Shown: piece after piece, positions 42,717 through 53,844 of the stretch
Position numbering within the stretch: the first letter of the stretch is position 1
Layout: each line of letters starts with the position of its first letter
From: Notoacmeibacter ruber
GTDB taxonomy: Bacteria; Pseudomonadota; Alphaproteobacteria; Rhizobiales; Rhizobiaceae
NCBI RefSeq assembly: GCF_003668555.1
Contig: NZ_RCWN01000001.1
Coordinates: 2,579,501-2,643,500 of the forward strand
Direction of reading: 5' to 3'
Length of the DNA stretch: 64,000 bases
Program-made: the position numbers and the translations under genes
Notes under the pieces: model-generated
The model's database searches: none
What the model saw: the letters and a program-made list of their open reading frames with translations, nothing else
Told to the model about the DNA's origin: nothing

Positions 42717-44003
42717 ATGCTCGATCGGAGCGAGGACAATGGCAGCGAAATCCGCACCCTGATGGCCGGCATCGGCCTGCGCGCCCGGGCTGCTTCTGCG
42801 CCACTCGCCATTGCGACGACCGAGGCGAAGAATGCGGCCCTCCGCGCCATGGCCGATGAGGTCGAGGCCGCGACGGACGATATTCTGCGCGCCAATGAGA
42901 AGGACATGGAGGCGGGCCGCGCGCGCAACCTCGCAGGCTCCTTCCTCGACAGGCTGGAACTGACCGCCGAACGCATTGCAGCCATCGCCGCTAGCGTCCG
43001 CGCCATCGCCGAACTGCCCGACCCTGTCGGCGCCATCACGAGCGAATGGGACCGGCCCAACGGCCTTCACATCGAGCGGGTACGGACGCCGCTTGGTGTG
43101 ATCGGCGTCATCTATGAAAGCCGGCCCAACGTTACGGCGGATGCCGGCGCGCTCTGCCTGAAGAGCGGTAACGCCGTCATCTTGCGCGGCGGCTCCGACA
43201 GCGCTCATTCGTCGCGAGCCATCCATGCGGCCCTGATCGAGGGACTGCGCGAAGCCGGTTTGCCGGAAGACGCCATTCAGCTCGTTCCCACGACGGATAG
43301 GTCTGCCGTCGGCGAGTTGCTGACCGGCCTCAGCGGGACGGTCGACGTCATCGTGCCGCGCGGCGGAAAAAGCCTCGTCGCCCGCGTCGAGGCCGATGCG
43401 CGCGTACCGGTCTTCGCGCATCTCGAGGGGCTCTGCCATATCTATGTCGACAAGTCGGCCGATCTGGACATGGCCGTCGAGATCGTGGCCAATGCCAAAC
43501 TCCGCCGGACGGGCATATGCGGAGCGGTCGAAACCTTGCTGATCGATCGCGCCGCGCTGGAAACCCACCTTAAGCCGATCCTCGACAAATTATCCGAAGG
43601 TGGCTGCGAAATCCGCGCCGACGAGACGATCTTTGCGGCTTGGCCCGGCGCGATCGGAGCTGAGGACGCCGACTGGGCGACGGAATATCTCGATGCCATT
43701 GTCTCCGTTGCAGCGGTGGACGGCATTTCGGGCGCGATCCAGCATATCAATCGGTGGTCGTCGCGGCATACCGAAGCGATCATTGCCGAGGATACGGAGG
43801 CCGTTGCCCGCTTCTTTTCCGAGATCGACAGCGCGATCCTGCTCCATAATGCCTCCACGCAATTCGCCGACGGCGGCGAATTTGGCATGGGCGCCGAAAT
43901 CGGCATCGCCACCGGCAAGATGCATGCGCGCGGACCGGTCGGTCTCGAGCAGCTATGCTCCTTCAAATACCGCGTACGCGGTACGGGCCAGACACGGCCT
44001 TGA
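42717..44003 (+). CDS. proA: glutamate-5-semialdehyde dehydrogenase
   Basis: ATG at 42717 follows a GAGGA ribosome site; 428 residues. Family features include the N-terminal A-R-A-A-S segment, [13 protein letters not shown] near residue 127, the [10 protein letters not shown] loop and the catalytic Cys region with [11 protein letters not shown]. It reduces glutamyl phosphate made by ProB. The order obgE-proB-proA-nadD is conserved across Rhizobiales. Confidence 0.97.
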   Translation: MLDRSEDNGSEIRTLMAGIGLRARAASAPLAIATTEAKNAALRAMADEVEAATDDILRANEKDMEAGRARNLAGSFLDRLELTAERIAAIAASVRAIAELPDPVGAITSEWDRPNGLHIERVRTPLGVIGVIYESRPNVTADAGALCLKSGNAVILRGGSDSAHSSRAIHAALIEGLREAGLPEDAIQLVPTTDRSAVGELLTGLSGTVDVIVPRGGKSLVARVEADARVPVFAHLEGLCHIYVDKSADLDMAVEIVANAKLRRTGICGAVETLLIDRAALETHLKPILDKLSEGGCEIRADETIFAAWPGAIGAEDADWATEYLDAIVSVAAVDGISGAIQHINRWSSRHTEAIIAEDTEAVARFFSEIDSAILLHNASTQFADGGEFGMGAEIGIATGKMHARGPVGLEQLCSFKYRVRGTGQTRP

Positions 44004-44037
44004 AGCTCACCGTCCTGTCTGAACGGAAGCGAAGATC

Positions 44038-44703
44038 ATGCGCCTGATCGGCACGGCCCGTGATCGACCGAGCGTCGATCTTGACGATATCGACGCTCGC
44101 TATCTGCGCATGCCTGTCGTGCCGCGCGGCTTGGCCGTGGGCCTCTTCGGCGGATCGTTCAATCCAGCGCATGAGGGCCACGTTCTAGTTGCCGAAACCG
44201 CTCTGCGCCGCCTTAAACTGGACCGGCTCTGGTGGATGGTCACGCCGGGCAACCCGCTGAAGAACCGGAACGAGCTGGCGCCGCTCGCCGAACGGATCGC
44301 CCAGTCCGAAACGCTTGCCCGCGATCCGCGCATCGACGTCACCGCATTCGAAGCCGTAATCGGAGCCGGCTTTACCGCCGATACGCTGGCTCATATTCGC
44401 CGCCGCAATCCCGCGGTCCATTTCGTCTGGATCATGGGTGCCGACAGCCTCGCCGGCTTTCACCGCTGGCAGCGCTGGCGTGAAATCGCGGAAACCTATC
44501 CGATCGCGATCATAGACCGTCCGGGCTCCACCTTGGCCTTTCTGTCATCCCGCATGGCAAAAACCTTCGATCATGCGCGCATCGACGAGAACGATGCAGC
44601 GCTTCTGCCTCGCATCTCTCCCCCAGCATGGACCTTCATCCATGGCCCACGCTCGTCCCTTTCCTCGACGGAAATCAGGCAAGAGCGGCGGGTGCCTCAA
44701 TAG
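44038..44703 (+). CDS. nadD: nicotinate-nucleotide adenylyltransferase
   Basis: The nucleotidyltransferase motif G-G-S-F-N-P-A-H-E-G-H is at about residues 38-48 and the late S-S-T-E-I-R-Q is present. NadD joins nicotinic acid mononucleotide with ATP in NAD synthesis. The 221-residue frame has an N-terminal tail of about 30 residues; ATG 44110 would give a start close to the catalytic motif. Its end overlaps a convergent cupin gene by seven bases. Confidence 0.95.
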   Translation: MRLIGTARDRPSVDLDDIDARYLRMPVVPRGLAVGLFGGSFNPAHEGHVLVAETALRRLKLDRLWWMVTPGNPLKNRNELAPLAERIAQSETLARDPRIDVTAFEAVIGAGFTADTLAHIRRRNPAVHFVWIMGADSLAGFHRWQRWREIAETYPIAIIDRPGSTLAFLSSRMAKTFDHARIDENDAALLPRISPPAWTFIHGPRSSLSSTEIRQERRVPQ

Positions 44704-45179
44704 GCCGTGCCATCCTTGCGGGTAAAAGCCCACCCGTCATCCGTCATCACGGCTTTCAGATCGTCTTCCGGATAAGTGCCTTCATCGCCCGCCGTCCGGT
44801 CGCCGATCTCAAGATAGACGGCCTGTTTCTCGGTACGATTGATGAGGTGATGCGCCGAACCGCCGGCCGGAAAGCCTGCGCAATCGCCGGGCGACAGATC
44901 CCATTCTCCCTCTTCGGTCCGCAAAGTCGGATGCCCGTCCAGAACATAGATGAACTCATCCTGGCGCGAATGGCGATGCAGGAGCGCTGATTCGCCGCCC
45001 GGCTCCAGCGTCGTAAGATTGACGCCGAAATTCGTCAGCGCGAAAGAATCACCAAGCGGCCGCTTGGTCCGCTTTGCCACGCGCTCGGCGAAAACCGGCG
45101 GATAGTTCGACTTCTTGATGCGCGGCGGCTGCGATGGCGCATGGATAAAAGCGGGCTTGGTATCGTCCTTCACGGTCAT
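44697..45179 (-). CDS. cupin domain protein
   Basis: From ATG at 45179 the product has 160 residues. The cupin strands carry H-R-H-S-R-Q-D-E-F-I-Y and G-x-x-x-x-F-P-A-G-x-x-A-H-H-L, giving three His and one Glu as metal ligands. The sequence also has the E-P-G-G-E-S-A-L start of cupin motif 1. Substrate is not predictable. It is divergent from rsfS. Confidence 0.85.
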   Translation of the reverse strand: MTVKDDTKPAFIHAPSQPPRIKKSNYPPVFAERVAKRTKRPLGDSFALTNFGVNLTTLEPGGESALLHRHSRQDEFIYVLDGHPTLRTEEGEWDLSPGDCAGFPAGGSAHHLINRTEKQAVYLEIGDRTAGDEGTYPEDDLKAVMTDDGWAFTRKDGTAY

Positions 45180-45344
45180 CTCCCATCGTTGAAATTCAGT
45201 CACTTCAAGCTCTTTCGAATATGACGGCATGGCAAGCTTCGTGCCAGCTTTCACGCGCCACGTCTTGAAATTGTCGTCTACCACTGCCAACTTTGGATTC
45301 GTGCCGCCTCTCGAAGGCGACGGCAGCAACAGAAAGGAACGACG

Positions 45345-45776
45345 CTGGCACAGCACGCTCAGGCCCTTGCGGCCCATACATCGACCGATCGCAACGCGGA
45401 GCCGGGACAGACGACAGACCCGGCCCAGAGCATCGCCGAACGGACGCGGAACGCAGTCCTCGCATCTTTGGATGATTCAAAGGCCGAGGACATTCTCTCC
45501 ATCGACATTCGAGGCAAATCGAGCCTTGGCGACTTCATGGTCATTGCCTCCGGGCGATCGCACCGTCATGTCGCTGCCATTGCCGAGCACCTGAAACAGG
45601 CGCTCAAGGACAATGGGTATGGCGTGGCCCGTGTGGAGGGAGACGGTTCGGCCGACTGGATCCTGATTGATCAGGGTGACGTGATCGTCCACATTTTCCG
45701 CCCGGAGGTCCGGGAATTCTACAATCTGGAAAAGATGTGGCAGTTGCCCGATCTGGAGGACGGCACCGTTCATTGA
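45345..45776 (+). CDS. rsfS: ribosomal silencing factor RsfS, start unclear
   Basis: The core D-D-S-K-A-E-D-I-L-S-I-D, G-K-S-S, D-F-M-V-I-A-S-G-R-S-H-R-H-V and D-W-I-L-I-D motifs identify RsfS, which binds L14 and stops subunit joining. No ATG precedes the core. The nearest start, TTG at 45468, would remove the first helix of the domain (R-T-R-N-A-V-L-A-S-L). A CTG at 45345 has AAGGA six bases upstream and gives 143 residues, so it is proposed here. Frame is open farther upstream. Confidence 0.85.
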   Translation: MAQHAQALAAHTSTDRNAEPGQTTDPAQSIAERTRNAVLASLDDSKAEDILSIDIRGKSSLGDFMVIASGRSHRHVAAIAEHLKQALKDNGYGVARVEGDGSADWILIDQGDVIVHIFRPEVREFYNLEKMWQLPDLEDGTVH

Positions 45777-45807
45777 ACGGGAGGCGCCGGCCCTGTAAGG
45801 CGGGTGC

Positions 45808-46290
45808 ATGCGTATTGTGATCCATGCCGTGGGCCGGATGAAGGCCGGCCCCGAAGCCGAGTTGTGCGATCGATACCTCGATCGCTTTCGACGCGCCGGA
45901 GGTTCGCTCGGCCTGCAATTTGGCGGCGTCCTCGAACCGGTGGAAAGCCGGGCTTCCTCGGTTGCGCTGCGAAAACGCGAGGAAGCCGGTAAACTCCTTT
46001 CCCATCTGGACGCGTCCAGCGCGCTCATCCTTCTGGATGAGCGTGGGAAAGACATGACCTCTCCGGCGTTTGCAGATCGGCTCGGCCGGTTTCGGGATGA
46101 TGGCCTGTCATCCCTCGTGCTCGCGATCGGCGGGCCGGATGGGCACGATGCCGAACTGCGCGAGAAGGCGGATATGGTCCTCTCTTTCGGTCAGGCGACC
46201 TTCCCCCATCAGATCGTTCGGATCTTGCTGGCTGAACAGCTCTACCGTGCAACCACCATTCTTTCGGGCCATCCCTACCACCGGGCATGA
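45808..46290 (+). CDS. rlmH: 23S rRNA (pseudouridine1915-N3)-methyltransferase
   Basis: The 160-residue sequence has the RlmH SPOUT features I-L-L-D-E-R-G-K near residue 75, I-G-G-P-D-G-H near 108 and L-L-A-E-Q-L-Y-R-A at the end. It methylates pseudouridine 1915 in helix 69 of assembled 70S ribosomes. It follows rsfS by 31 bases, a conserved pair. Confidence 0.97.
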   Translation: MRIVIHAVGRMKAGPEAELCDRYLDRFRRAGGSLGLQFGGVLEPVESRASSVALRKREEAGKLLSHLDASSALILLDERGKDMTSPAFADRLGRFRDDGLSSLVLAIGGPDGHDAELREKADMVLSFGQATFPHQIVRILLAEQLYRATTILSGHPYHRA

Positions 46291-46428
46291 ACGGGCGGGT
46301 GAATGGCCAGCCTCCCCCAAGGCGGCGGTCATATTCTCTCCACCGTTGCATCCTATAAGGCCGGCTCGTCGGAGGGGCGCCCGATATGGTTTATCAAATC
46401 TTAAAATCTGCACGGATAGGGTAGGCGC

Positions 46429-47904
46429 ATGATTGCGCGCCGTCTCCCACTTCTGCGTGCCCTGTTCGGCGGCCTTGCCCTCTCGGCCGCGGGATACGCC
46501 ATGGCGCACGCAGCCGACGAAACGGCGGCGACCGACAAGACCATCACGACCAAGTCCTTTGAAGCCGATTACAGCGAAGCCCGCCGAATTGCGGTGCGGC
46601 GTGATGAAAAGCGCAGCGACTACCAGTCGCTGGCGCGCGAACTGGCGGAAAGTGCATCGCGCCGCGCCGCGCTGCAGGCGGAAATTGCGGCGCTCGGCGT
46701 CGATGCTCGTGCCATCGGCGCCGCGCTGATCCAGGCAGCAAAGACCGAGCGAAAGCTGACCGAGGACATTGCCTCGATCGAGAGTCGCCTTGTCGGTTTG
46801 CGCGAACGCCAGTCCGGTCTCCAGATATCCCTGACGGCGCGGCGTGCCCTTCTTGCGGAAGTGCTGGCTTCGCTTCAGCGTATGGGCCTCAACCCACCAC
46901 CGGCACTGCTCGTTACGCCGGACGATGCCTTGTCGGCCGTTCGAAGCGCCATCCTTCTCGGTGCTGTGGTGCCGGAATTGCGCGAAGAGACAACGGCCCT
47001 GCTTCAGGATCTGTCGGACCTCAGAAACGTCGCCGCGCATATTACCGAGCAGAAGGAATCTCTGGCGGAAACGCAACGGGATCAGGCCGCCGAGCGTGAG
47101 CGCCTGTCGCTTCTGCTCGACGCCAAGAATGCCGCCCGCCAGAAAAGCCAGGCGCAGATCGAAGCGGAACAGGCGCGAGCCTCCGAACTCGCCAAACGCG
47201 CTTCCAGCCTCGCTGAACTGATCGAAACGCTCGAAGATGAGCGTCAGAAGGCCGAGGAAGAAGCCCGGCAGGAAGCCGACCGCAAGGCCGAGGAAGCAGC
47301 GGAGGCGGCGCGCCTCGCCGCGCTGGAAGCCGAGCGGCAGAGAACGGCCGAAGCGGAAGCCAAGGCGAAGGCAGCCCAGGAACTGGCCGATCGCCTCGCC
47401 AGACTGCGCGACCCCGACGAGAAGGATGCCGACCATCGGCTGTCCGCCAACCTGCCCTTCTCCAGCCGCAGAGGCGATCTTGTTCTGCCCGTGGCCGGGC
47501 GTCTCGAAAGCCGCTTCGGCGAAACCGACGAAACGGGCGAGAAGAGGCTTGGAGACACCGTTCGGTCACAATCAGGCTCCATCGTAACCTCTCCAGCCGG
47601 GGGTACGGTTCTGTTTGCGGGGCGGTTTCGTAGTTTCGGACAAACGATCATTCTCGATGCTGGCGAAGGTTATGCGATCGTCATGGGCGGCATGCATGCC
47701 ATCAACGTGACCCGCGGCCAGAGCGTTCTTGCCGGCGAGCCGATCGGAGAAATGGGCGAAACGCGGCTTGCCGCTTTGGCGCCTTTGGAGGATGCGCTTT
47801 CGGAGCCGATGCTTTACATCGAGTTCTGGAAGGACAAGAAACCCGTAGATCCGGCCGCGTGGTGGTCGAATCACAGTCTTGGAAGGACGAGGAATGATCC
47901 GTAA
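46429..47904 (+). CDS. EnvC-like murein hydrolase activator (degenerate LytM)
   Basis: A signal peptide (residues 1-26) leads to a long coiled-coil rich in Ala, Glu, Arg and Lys (about residues 45-310). A C-terminal LytM/M23-like domain (about 355-485) follows. The region where catalytic M23 enzymes have H-x(3)-D reads S-Q-S-G-S-I-V, so the metal ligands are missing, as in EnvC. It therefore likely activates an amidase at the division site. The stop overlaps the ctpA start by 11 bases. Confidence 0.85.
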   Translation: MIARRLPLLRALFGGLALSAAGYAMAHAADETAATDKTITTKSFEADYSEARRIAVRRDEKRSDYQSLARELAESASRRAALQAEIAALGVDARAIGAALIQAAKTERKLTEDIASIESRLVGLRERQSGLQISLTARRALLAEVLASLQRMGLNPPPALLVTPDDALSAVRSAILLGAVVPELREETTALLQDLSDLRNVAAHITEQKESLAETQRDQAAERERLSLLLDAKNAARQKSQAQIEAEQARASELAKRASSLAELIETLEDERQKAEEEARQEADRKAEEAAEAARLAALEAERQRTAEAEAKAKAAQELADRLARLRDPDEKDADHRLSANLPFSSRRGDLVLPVAGRLESRFGETDETGEKRLGDTVRSQSGSIVTSPAGGTVLFAGRFRSFGQTIILDAGEGYAIVMGGMHAINVTRGQSVLAGEPIGEMGETRLAALAPLEDALSEPMLYIEFWKDKKPVDPAAWWSNHSLGRTRNDP

Positions 47905-49234
47905 GCTTTCGCTGCTCTGCGCTGGTGCCCTGATGGGCGCGACAGCCATGACCGTGGTGACCAACGGTTTGGACCTTCAGGCGAAGGCCGCCAGCAGCGA
48001 GACCTATCGGCAGCTCGCCATCTTTGGCGATGTGCTGGAGAGGGTTCGCAGTCAGTATGTGACCGAGCCGGACGAGAAGGAGCTGATTCAGAGCGCCATC
48101 AAGGGCATGCTCGCTTCGCTCGACCCGCACTCTGCCTATCTCGACCCGGATGAAGCCTCGGACATGAGTGTCCAGACGCGCGGCGAATTCGGCGGGCTCG
48201 GGATCGAAGTCACCATGCAGGATGATCTCGTCAAGGTCATCACGCCGATGGACGACACCCCTGCCATGAAGGCCGGTGTTCTGGCAGGCGACCTCATTGC
48301 AAGGATCGACGGCGACGAAGTGCGCGGCCTCACCCTGTCCGAAGCGGTCGAAAAGATGCGCGGCGCGCGGGGCGAGCCGATCATGCTGACGATTCTGCGT
48401 GAAGGCGCCGACGCGCCTATCGAGATCGAGGTCATTCGCGACATCATCAAGGTCAAGGCGGTCAAGGTCCGCACCGAAGGCGATGTCGGCTATCTCAAGG
48501 TTACCTCCTTCACCGAAAAGACCTTTGCCGACCTGGAAAAGGGCTTCAAGACGATCCAGAAGGAAATCCCCGAAGACGAGTTGAAGGGCTACGTGCTCGA
48601 CCTTCGTCTTAATCCGGGCGGCGTCCTGACCCAGGCGATCGCGGTTTCCGATGCCTTCCTCGATCGCGGTAAGATCCTGTCGACACGCGGTCGCGACGAT
48701 CGCGAATACAAACGCTACGACGCCACACCGGGCGATCTCGCCGAAGGCAAGCCCGTCATCGTTCTCATCAATGGTGGCTCGGCTTCCGCTTCCGAGATTG
48801 TCGCCGGCGCCCTGCAGGATCTGCGACGCGCCACGGTTCTGGGCACACGCTCCTTCGGCAAGGGTTCGGTCCAGACCGTTCTGCCACTGGCCGAGAATGG
48901 CGCCCTGAAACTGACCACCGCACTTTATTATCTGCCTTCGGACGCCTCCATCCAGGGCAAGGGCATCACGCCGGACATCATCGTCAAGCAGCCCCTCCCC
49001 GACGACATGAAGGGCCGTGAGGAAGATATGAAGAGAGGCGAGTCTTCGCTCCGCGGTCACATCACCGGCGACAGCGAAGATGATGAGGGTTCGGGTTCGT
49101 CGGCCTACGTTCCGCCGGAAGCCGAAGACGACCTTCAGCTTCAGGCGGCATTGCGCCTCCTGCGGGGCGAGGACAAGGACCCTGCCTTCCCGCCTTCGCA
49201 GGACCGGGCCGATGCCGGAACGGCGCAGCAATAA
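47894..49234 (+). CDS. ctpA: carboxy-terminal processing protease
   Basis: ATG at 47894 follows AGGACGAGGA. A signal anchor at the N-terminus precedes a PDZ domain (G-G-L-G-I-E-V-T, about residues 85-165) and an S41 catalytic domain with G-G-S-A-S-A-S-E-I (Ser) and S-F-G-K-G-S-V-Q-T (Lys). The last 70 residues are acidic and disordered. CtpA trims periplasmic proteins. Overlap with the EnvC-like gene implies coupled expression in an envelope operon. Confidence 0.96.
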   Translation: MIRKLSLLCAGALMGATAMTVVTNGLDLQAKAASSETYRQLAIFGDVLERVRSQYVTEPDEKELIQSAIKGMLASLDPHSAYLDPDEASDMSVQTRGEFGGLGIEVTMQDDLVKVITPMDDTPAMKAGVLAGDLIARIDGDEVRGLTLSEAVEKMRGARGEPIMLTILREGADAPIEIEVIRDIIKVKAVKVRTEGDVGYLKVTSFTEKTFADLEKGFKTIQKEIPEDELKGYVLDLRLNPGGVLTQAIAVSDAFLDRGKILSTRGRDDREYKRYDATPGDLAEGKPVIVLINGGSASASEIVAGALQDLRRATVLGTRSFGKGSVQTVLPLAENGALKLTTALYYLPSDASIQGKGITPDIIVKQPLPDDMKGREEDMKRGESSLRGHITGDSEDDEGSGSSAYVPPEAEDDLQLQAALRLLRGEDKDPAFPPSQDRADAGTAQQ

Positions 49235-49304
49235 GTGAAATGGCGGCGGCTCCCTGCGATCCGCCGCTTTCTTTTCCTTCGTCGCCTGGATCCGATCCAC
49301 TGCC

Positions 49305-50567
49305 ATGAGCCTGCCGAGCGAGACCGACGCGACGAGAGGGCCTATCGACCGTCCGCTTGGCATGAACCGTCCCGATCCGAAAACAGCGTCGGGACGCGGT
49401 TTCAGGCCGTTCAGCCACGGTGCGCCCCTCCTTCTTTCCCTGATCCTGCTGGGTGGTTCCATCTGGACGGCACGCCATCAGGACCCTCTCCGCAAGGCAA
49501 GCGAGCTGGAAGAAACAGCCTTGGCGAGGGCACCGGAGCCCGAACAGCAGATTGATCCTGCCGTGACCGAGCCGAAGGCAGAGCCTAACAATCCTGCGAC
49601 GACGCGCATTCAGTCGCCCATCCAGCGTAGTGGCAGCGGTAGCGGTCCCGCCATCATTCGCGTGGCGCCCGATAGCGACACCCTGCCTGATCTCGCTGAT
49701 GGCGAAAATCCAGCGGATTCCGGCGGTGCGATCATTATTCGGGATGCGGCGGCGCTCTCCGCACCGATGCGGCTTTCATCGCGTCCTGAACCGTCCCTCA
49801 TTGAACAAACCCCACAAGGACCGCTTCCGACCATAGGCCCCGATGGCAAACGCCCATTTGATGCTTACCGGCGTCCTGTCGAACCTGTCGATGGTCCGGC
49901 CATCGCCCTTATCGTAGGCGGGCTCGGCCTGTCGCAGACTGGTACGCAATATGCCATCGAACGTCTGCCGGGCGAGGTCACACTGGCATTCGCTCCGAGC
50001 GGCAATAGTCTGCAGCGCTGGCAACAGGCGGCACGCGAAGGCGGCCACGAGCTGCTTTTGCAATTGCCGATGGAGCCGTTCGGCTATCCCAATGTCAGCC
50101 CCGGCCCCGGAACCTTGCTGGCCGACGCCTCGCCCGAAGAGACGCAGCGGCTGACGCGCGAGGCAATGTCGCGCATCACCACCTATGCCGGAGTGGTGAA
50201 CTATATGGGCGGGCGTTTCCTGACCCAGGAAAACGCGATCGGCTCCGTCATCGATGAGGCCGCCGATCGCGGTCTGATGTTTGTCGATGATGGAACAGTG
50301 CCCGGCTCACGAGCCGCTCAGCTCGCAACGAAGCGAGGCGTTCCCTATGCCAGAGCGGGCGATGCACTCGACAATAATCGCGATCCGGAGACGATCCGCC
50401 GCGCCCTGACGGCGTTGGAGGCCAAGGCCATGGCTGGCGGCCCGGTCATCGCAACGGCATCCGCATTCCGCGCGACTGTCGAGGAGATCTCGGCCTGGAT
50501 CGACGAGGCAAAGTCGCGCGGCATCCATTTTGTTCCCGTCAGCGCATTGGCTCAGGATAGCCGCTGA
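49305..50567 (+). CDS. divergent polysaccharide deacetylase family protein
   Basis: A transmembrane helix near residues 40-58 and a long Pro/Glu-rich linker precede a deacetylase-like barrel from about residue 195 (I-A-L-I-V-G-G-L-G-L-S), containing L-L-L-Q-L-P-M-E-P-F-G-Y-P and V-N-Y-M-G-G-R-F. The catalytic Asp-Asp-His metal site of classical NodB enzymes is not seen, as in the YibQ-type divergent family. It is regularly found after ctpA in Rhizobiales. Its activity is unknown. Confidence 0.88.
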   Translation: MSLPSETDATRGPIDRPLGMNRPDPKTASGRGFRPFSHGAPLLLSLILLGGSIWTARHQDPLRKASELEETALARAPEPEQQIDPAVTEPKAEPNNPATTRIQSPIQRSGSGSGPAIIRVAPDSDTLPDLADGENPADSGGAIIIRDAAALSAPMRLSSRPEPSLIEQTPQGPLPTIGPDGKRPFDAYRRPVEPVDGPAIALIVGGLGLSQTGTQYAIERLPGEVTLAFAPSGNSLQRWQQAAREGGHELLLQLPMEPFGYPNVSPGPGTLLADASPEETQRLTREAMSRITTYAGVVNYMGGRFLTQENAIGSVIDEAADRGLMFVDDGTVPGSRAAQLATKRGVPYARAGDALDNNRDPETIRRALTALEAKAMAGGPVIATASAFRATVEEISAWIDEAKSRGIHFVPVSALAQDSR

Positions 50568-50592
50568 GCCGCCAGCCGAATGAGAGTTAGAA

Positions 50593-51111
50593 ATGCCCAA
50601 CCCGAATCCGGACGACCTGCCCTACCGGCCCTGCGTCGGCGTGATGCTCCTGAACAGGGACGGACTGGTCTGGACAGGCCACCGCAAGACCAAGCCAAAC
50701 TCGGAAGAGCACGGTTCCGGTCATCTTTGGCAAATGCCGCAAGGCGGGATCGACAAAGGCGAGGAACCCGAAGCGGCTGCGTTGCGCGAGCTCTACGAAG
50801 AAACCGGCATCCGTTCCGTCCACCTTCTTGCTGAGACGTCGGACTGGCTGACCTACGATCTGCCCTCCCACCTGATCGGAAAAGCTCTCAAGGGCAAATA
50901 CCGTGGCCAGAAGCAGCGCTGGTTTGCCTACCGATTCGAGGGTGACGACAGCGAAATCCGGATCGATCCGCCACCCGAGGGGCACACAGCCGAATTCGAT
51001 GCCTGGGACTGGAAGCCGATGAAAGAGCTGCCGGGACTGATCGTCCCCTTCAAGCGCTCTCTATACGAACAGGTCGTCACCTCATTCCGACACCTATCCG
51101 GCTCGGACTAG
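50593..51111 (+). CDS. rppH: RNA pyrophosphohydrolase
   Basis: The 172-residue Nudix protein has the box [20 protein letters not shown] near residue 52 and the RppH-type R-x-x-V-G-V-M-L-L-N start. It removes pyrophosphate from RNA 5' ends to start decay; the Bartonella homologue is the invasion-associated ialA product. Its end overlaps the convergent HAD gene by four bases. Confidence 0.95.
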   Translation: MPNPNPDDLPYRPCVGVMLLNRDGLVWTGHRKTKPNSEEHGSGHLWQMPQGGIDKGEEPEAAALRELYEETGIRSVHLLAETSDWLTYDLPSHLIGKALKGKYRGQKQRWFAYRFEGDDSEIRIDPPPEGHTAEFDAWDWKPMKELPGLIVPFKRSLYEQVVTSFRHLSGSD

Positions 51112-51782
51112 TCCGCCTTCAGGATTTCGCCGGCCACGTCGATCAGTTCTTCGCCTGTCAGATCTGCCGGTTCCATGACCGATGGATAGTGCTGCCCGCG
51201 GCCGACGAAGGCCGTTTTCATGCCGGCGCATTTTGCGCCGTGCAGATCCCAGGCATGGCAGGCGATCATGCAGTGCGCTTCCGGCGGTAGCCCCGTCACG
51301 GCGAAGGCCTGCTCATAGACCGATATGTGCGGCTTGAAACGTCCGACGCTCTCGACACTCAGTATCTCTTGCACATGGCTGCAGAGGCCGGCCCCATCGA
51401 GCAGGGAACGGGTTCTTTCCGCCGGGCCATTGGAAAGAGCGACAATGGTGATGCCGCCGTCGCGTAGTCGGTCGAAGCAGGCGCGCGCGTCGTCATGCGC
51501 CGGCATTTTGGCGAAGGCGTTCAGCACATCCTCACGTGCTTCTGGCCGGACCTGGATCTGACGGATCGCCAGCAACTCATCGAGAGCGTCAGCCAGAATT
51601 TCTGGAAAGGGCCTCGCCCGATGCGTGACGTCGAGTGCGAAGGCATCGCGCAATCCGAAAGCGAACCATGTCTCCAGATCGCGTCCGTCCAACCCGCATG
51701 CGGCCATAGCCCGCCGCACCGGCTTCAGCGAGAACACGGTTTCGATAATGTCGAAGACGGCGACCTTGATCTTTTCAGCCAT
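51108..51782 (-). CDS. HAD superfamily hydrolase, haloacid dehalogenase type II-like
   Basis: The 224-residue product starts [11 protein letters not shown], with the nucleophile Asp, and has the S-N-G motif, the R-F-K-P-H segment with the catalytic Lys, and [13 protein letters not shown] late. This order fits type II 2-haloacid dehalogenases and related phosphatases. Substrate is not known. It follows atpC on the same strand but beyond a terminator. Confidence 0.8.
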   Translation of the reverse strand: MAEKIKVAVFDIIETVFSLKPVRRAMAACGLDGRDLETWFAFGLRDAFALDVTHRARPFPEILADALDELLAIRQIQVRPEAREDVLNAFAKMPAHDDARACFDRLRDGGITIVALSNGPAERTRSLLDGAGLCSHVQEILSVESVGRFKPHISVYEQAFAVTGLPPEAHCMIACHAWDLHGAKCAGMKTAFVGRGQHYPSVMEPADLTGEELIDVAGEILKAD

Positions 51783-51836
51783 CGGCGCTCCTCCCTTTAC
51801 CGGAAAAACATAGCGCGCCGGATCATCCTGTCAGGC

Positions 51837-51866
51837 AAAAAGAAACGGGCCCGAAGTCGGGCCCGT
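51837..51866 (-). terminator. rho-independent terminator of the atp operon
   Basis: On the minus strand, the palindromic stem ACGGGCCCGA/TCGGGCCCGT is followed by TTTCTTTTT. It lies 28 bases after the atpC stop. Confidence 0.9.
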
Positions 51867-51893
51867 CATGAAAGACTGCGCTACGATCGCTGA

Positions 51894-52292
51894 TCAGGCC
51901 GGCAGGATGTGCTCGTGCAAGGTCGTGAGCGAACCGAGCACTTCCTCCAGCTCGCTCCGCTCCTCGTCATCCGACGTTTCGCCAAGGCGCGTCCGCGCTT
52001 CCTCGATACGGGATGTGAGAATGTCGCGATCGAACTCGCCGGGTGCTGCTGCAGTCTCGGCAAGGATGGTGCAGCTATCGGGCTGAACATCGGCAAAGCC
52101 GCCCAGAACGACATACTGTTCCTTGCTGCCGCCCGCCTCGACCGTGACCATGCCGGCGCGAAGCGAGGACATGGTGGGCGCATGGTTCGGCATCGCGGTG
52201 AAATCGCCATCGGCGCCGGGGACGACGACCGAATCGACTTCGCGCGAGACCAGAAGGCTTTCCGGCGAGACCAGTTCGAATGTGAATGCCAT
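51894..52292 (-). CDS. atpC: F1 ATP synthase epsilon subunit
   Basis: The 132-residue protein begins F-T-F-E-L-V-S-P-E-S-L-L with the expected D-G-D-F-T-A-M-P-N-H-A-P segment and C-terminal helical hairpin. It couples rotation with ATP hydrolysis control. Last gene of the atpHAGDC cluster on the minus strand, with a terminator behind it. Confidence 0.97.
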   Translation of the reverse strand: MAFTFELVSPESLLVSREVDSVVVPGADGDFTAMPNHAPTMSSLRAGMVTVEAGGSKEQYVVLGGFADVQPDSCTILAETAAAPGEFDRDILTSRIEEARTRLGETSDDEERSELEEVLGSLTTLHEHILPA

Positions 52293-52369
52293 GGAAATCT
52301 AGGCTCCGGCGGCTCGGATCGGATGGTGAGGCTTGCCCGCACATCCGGCGGGCAAGCGATCGGGTGAAA

Positions 52370-53836
<1,467 letters not shown>

Positions 53837-53844
53837 CTAGGTCG

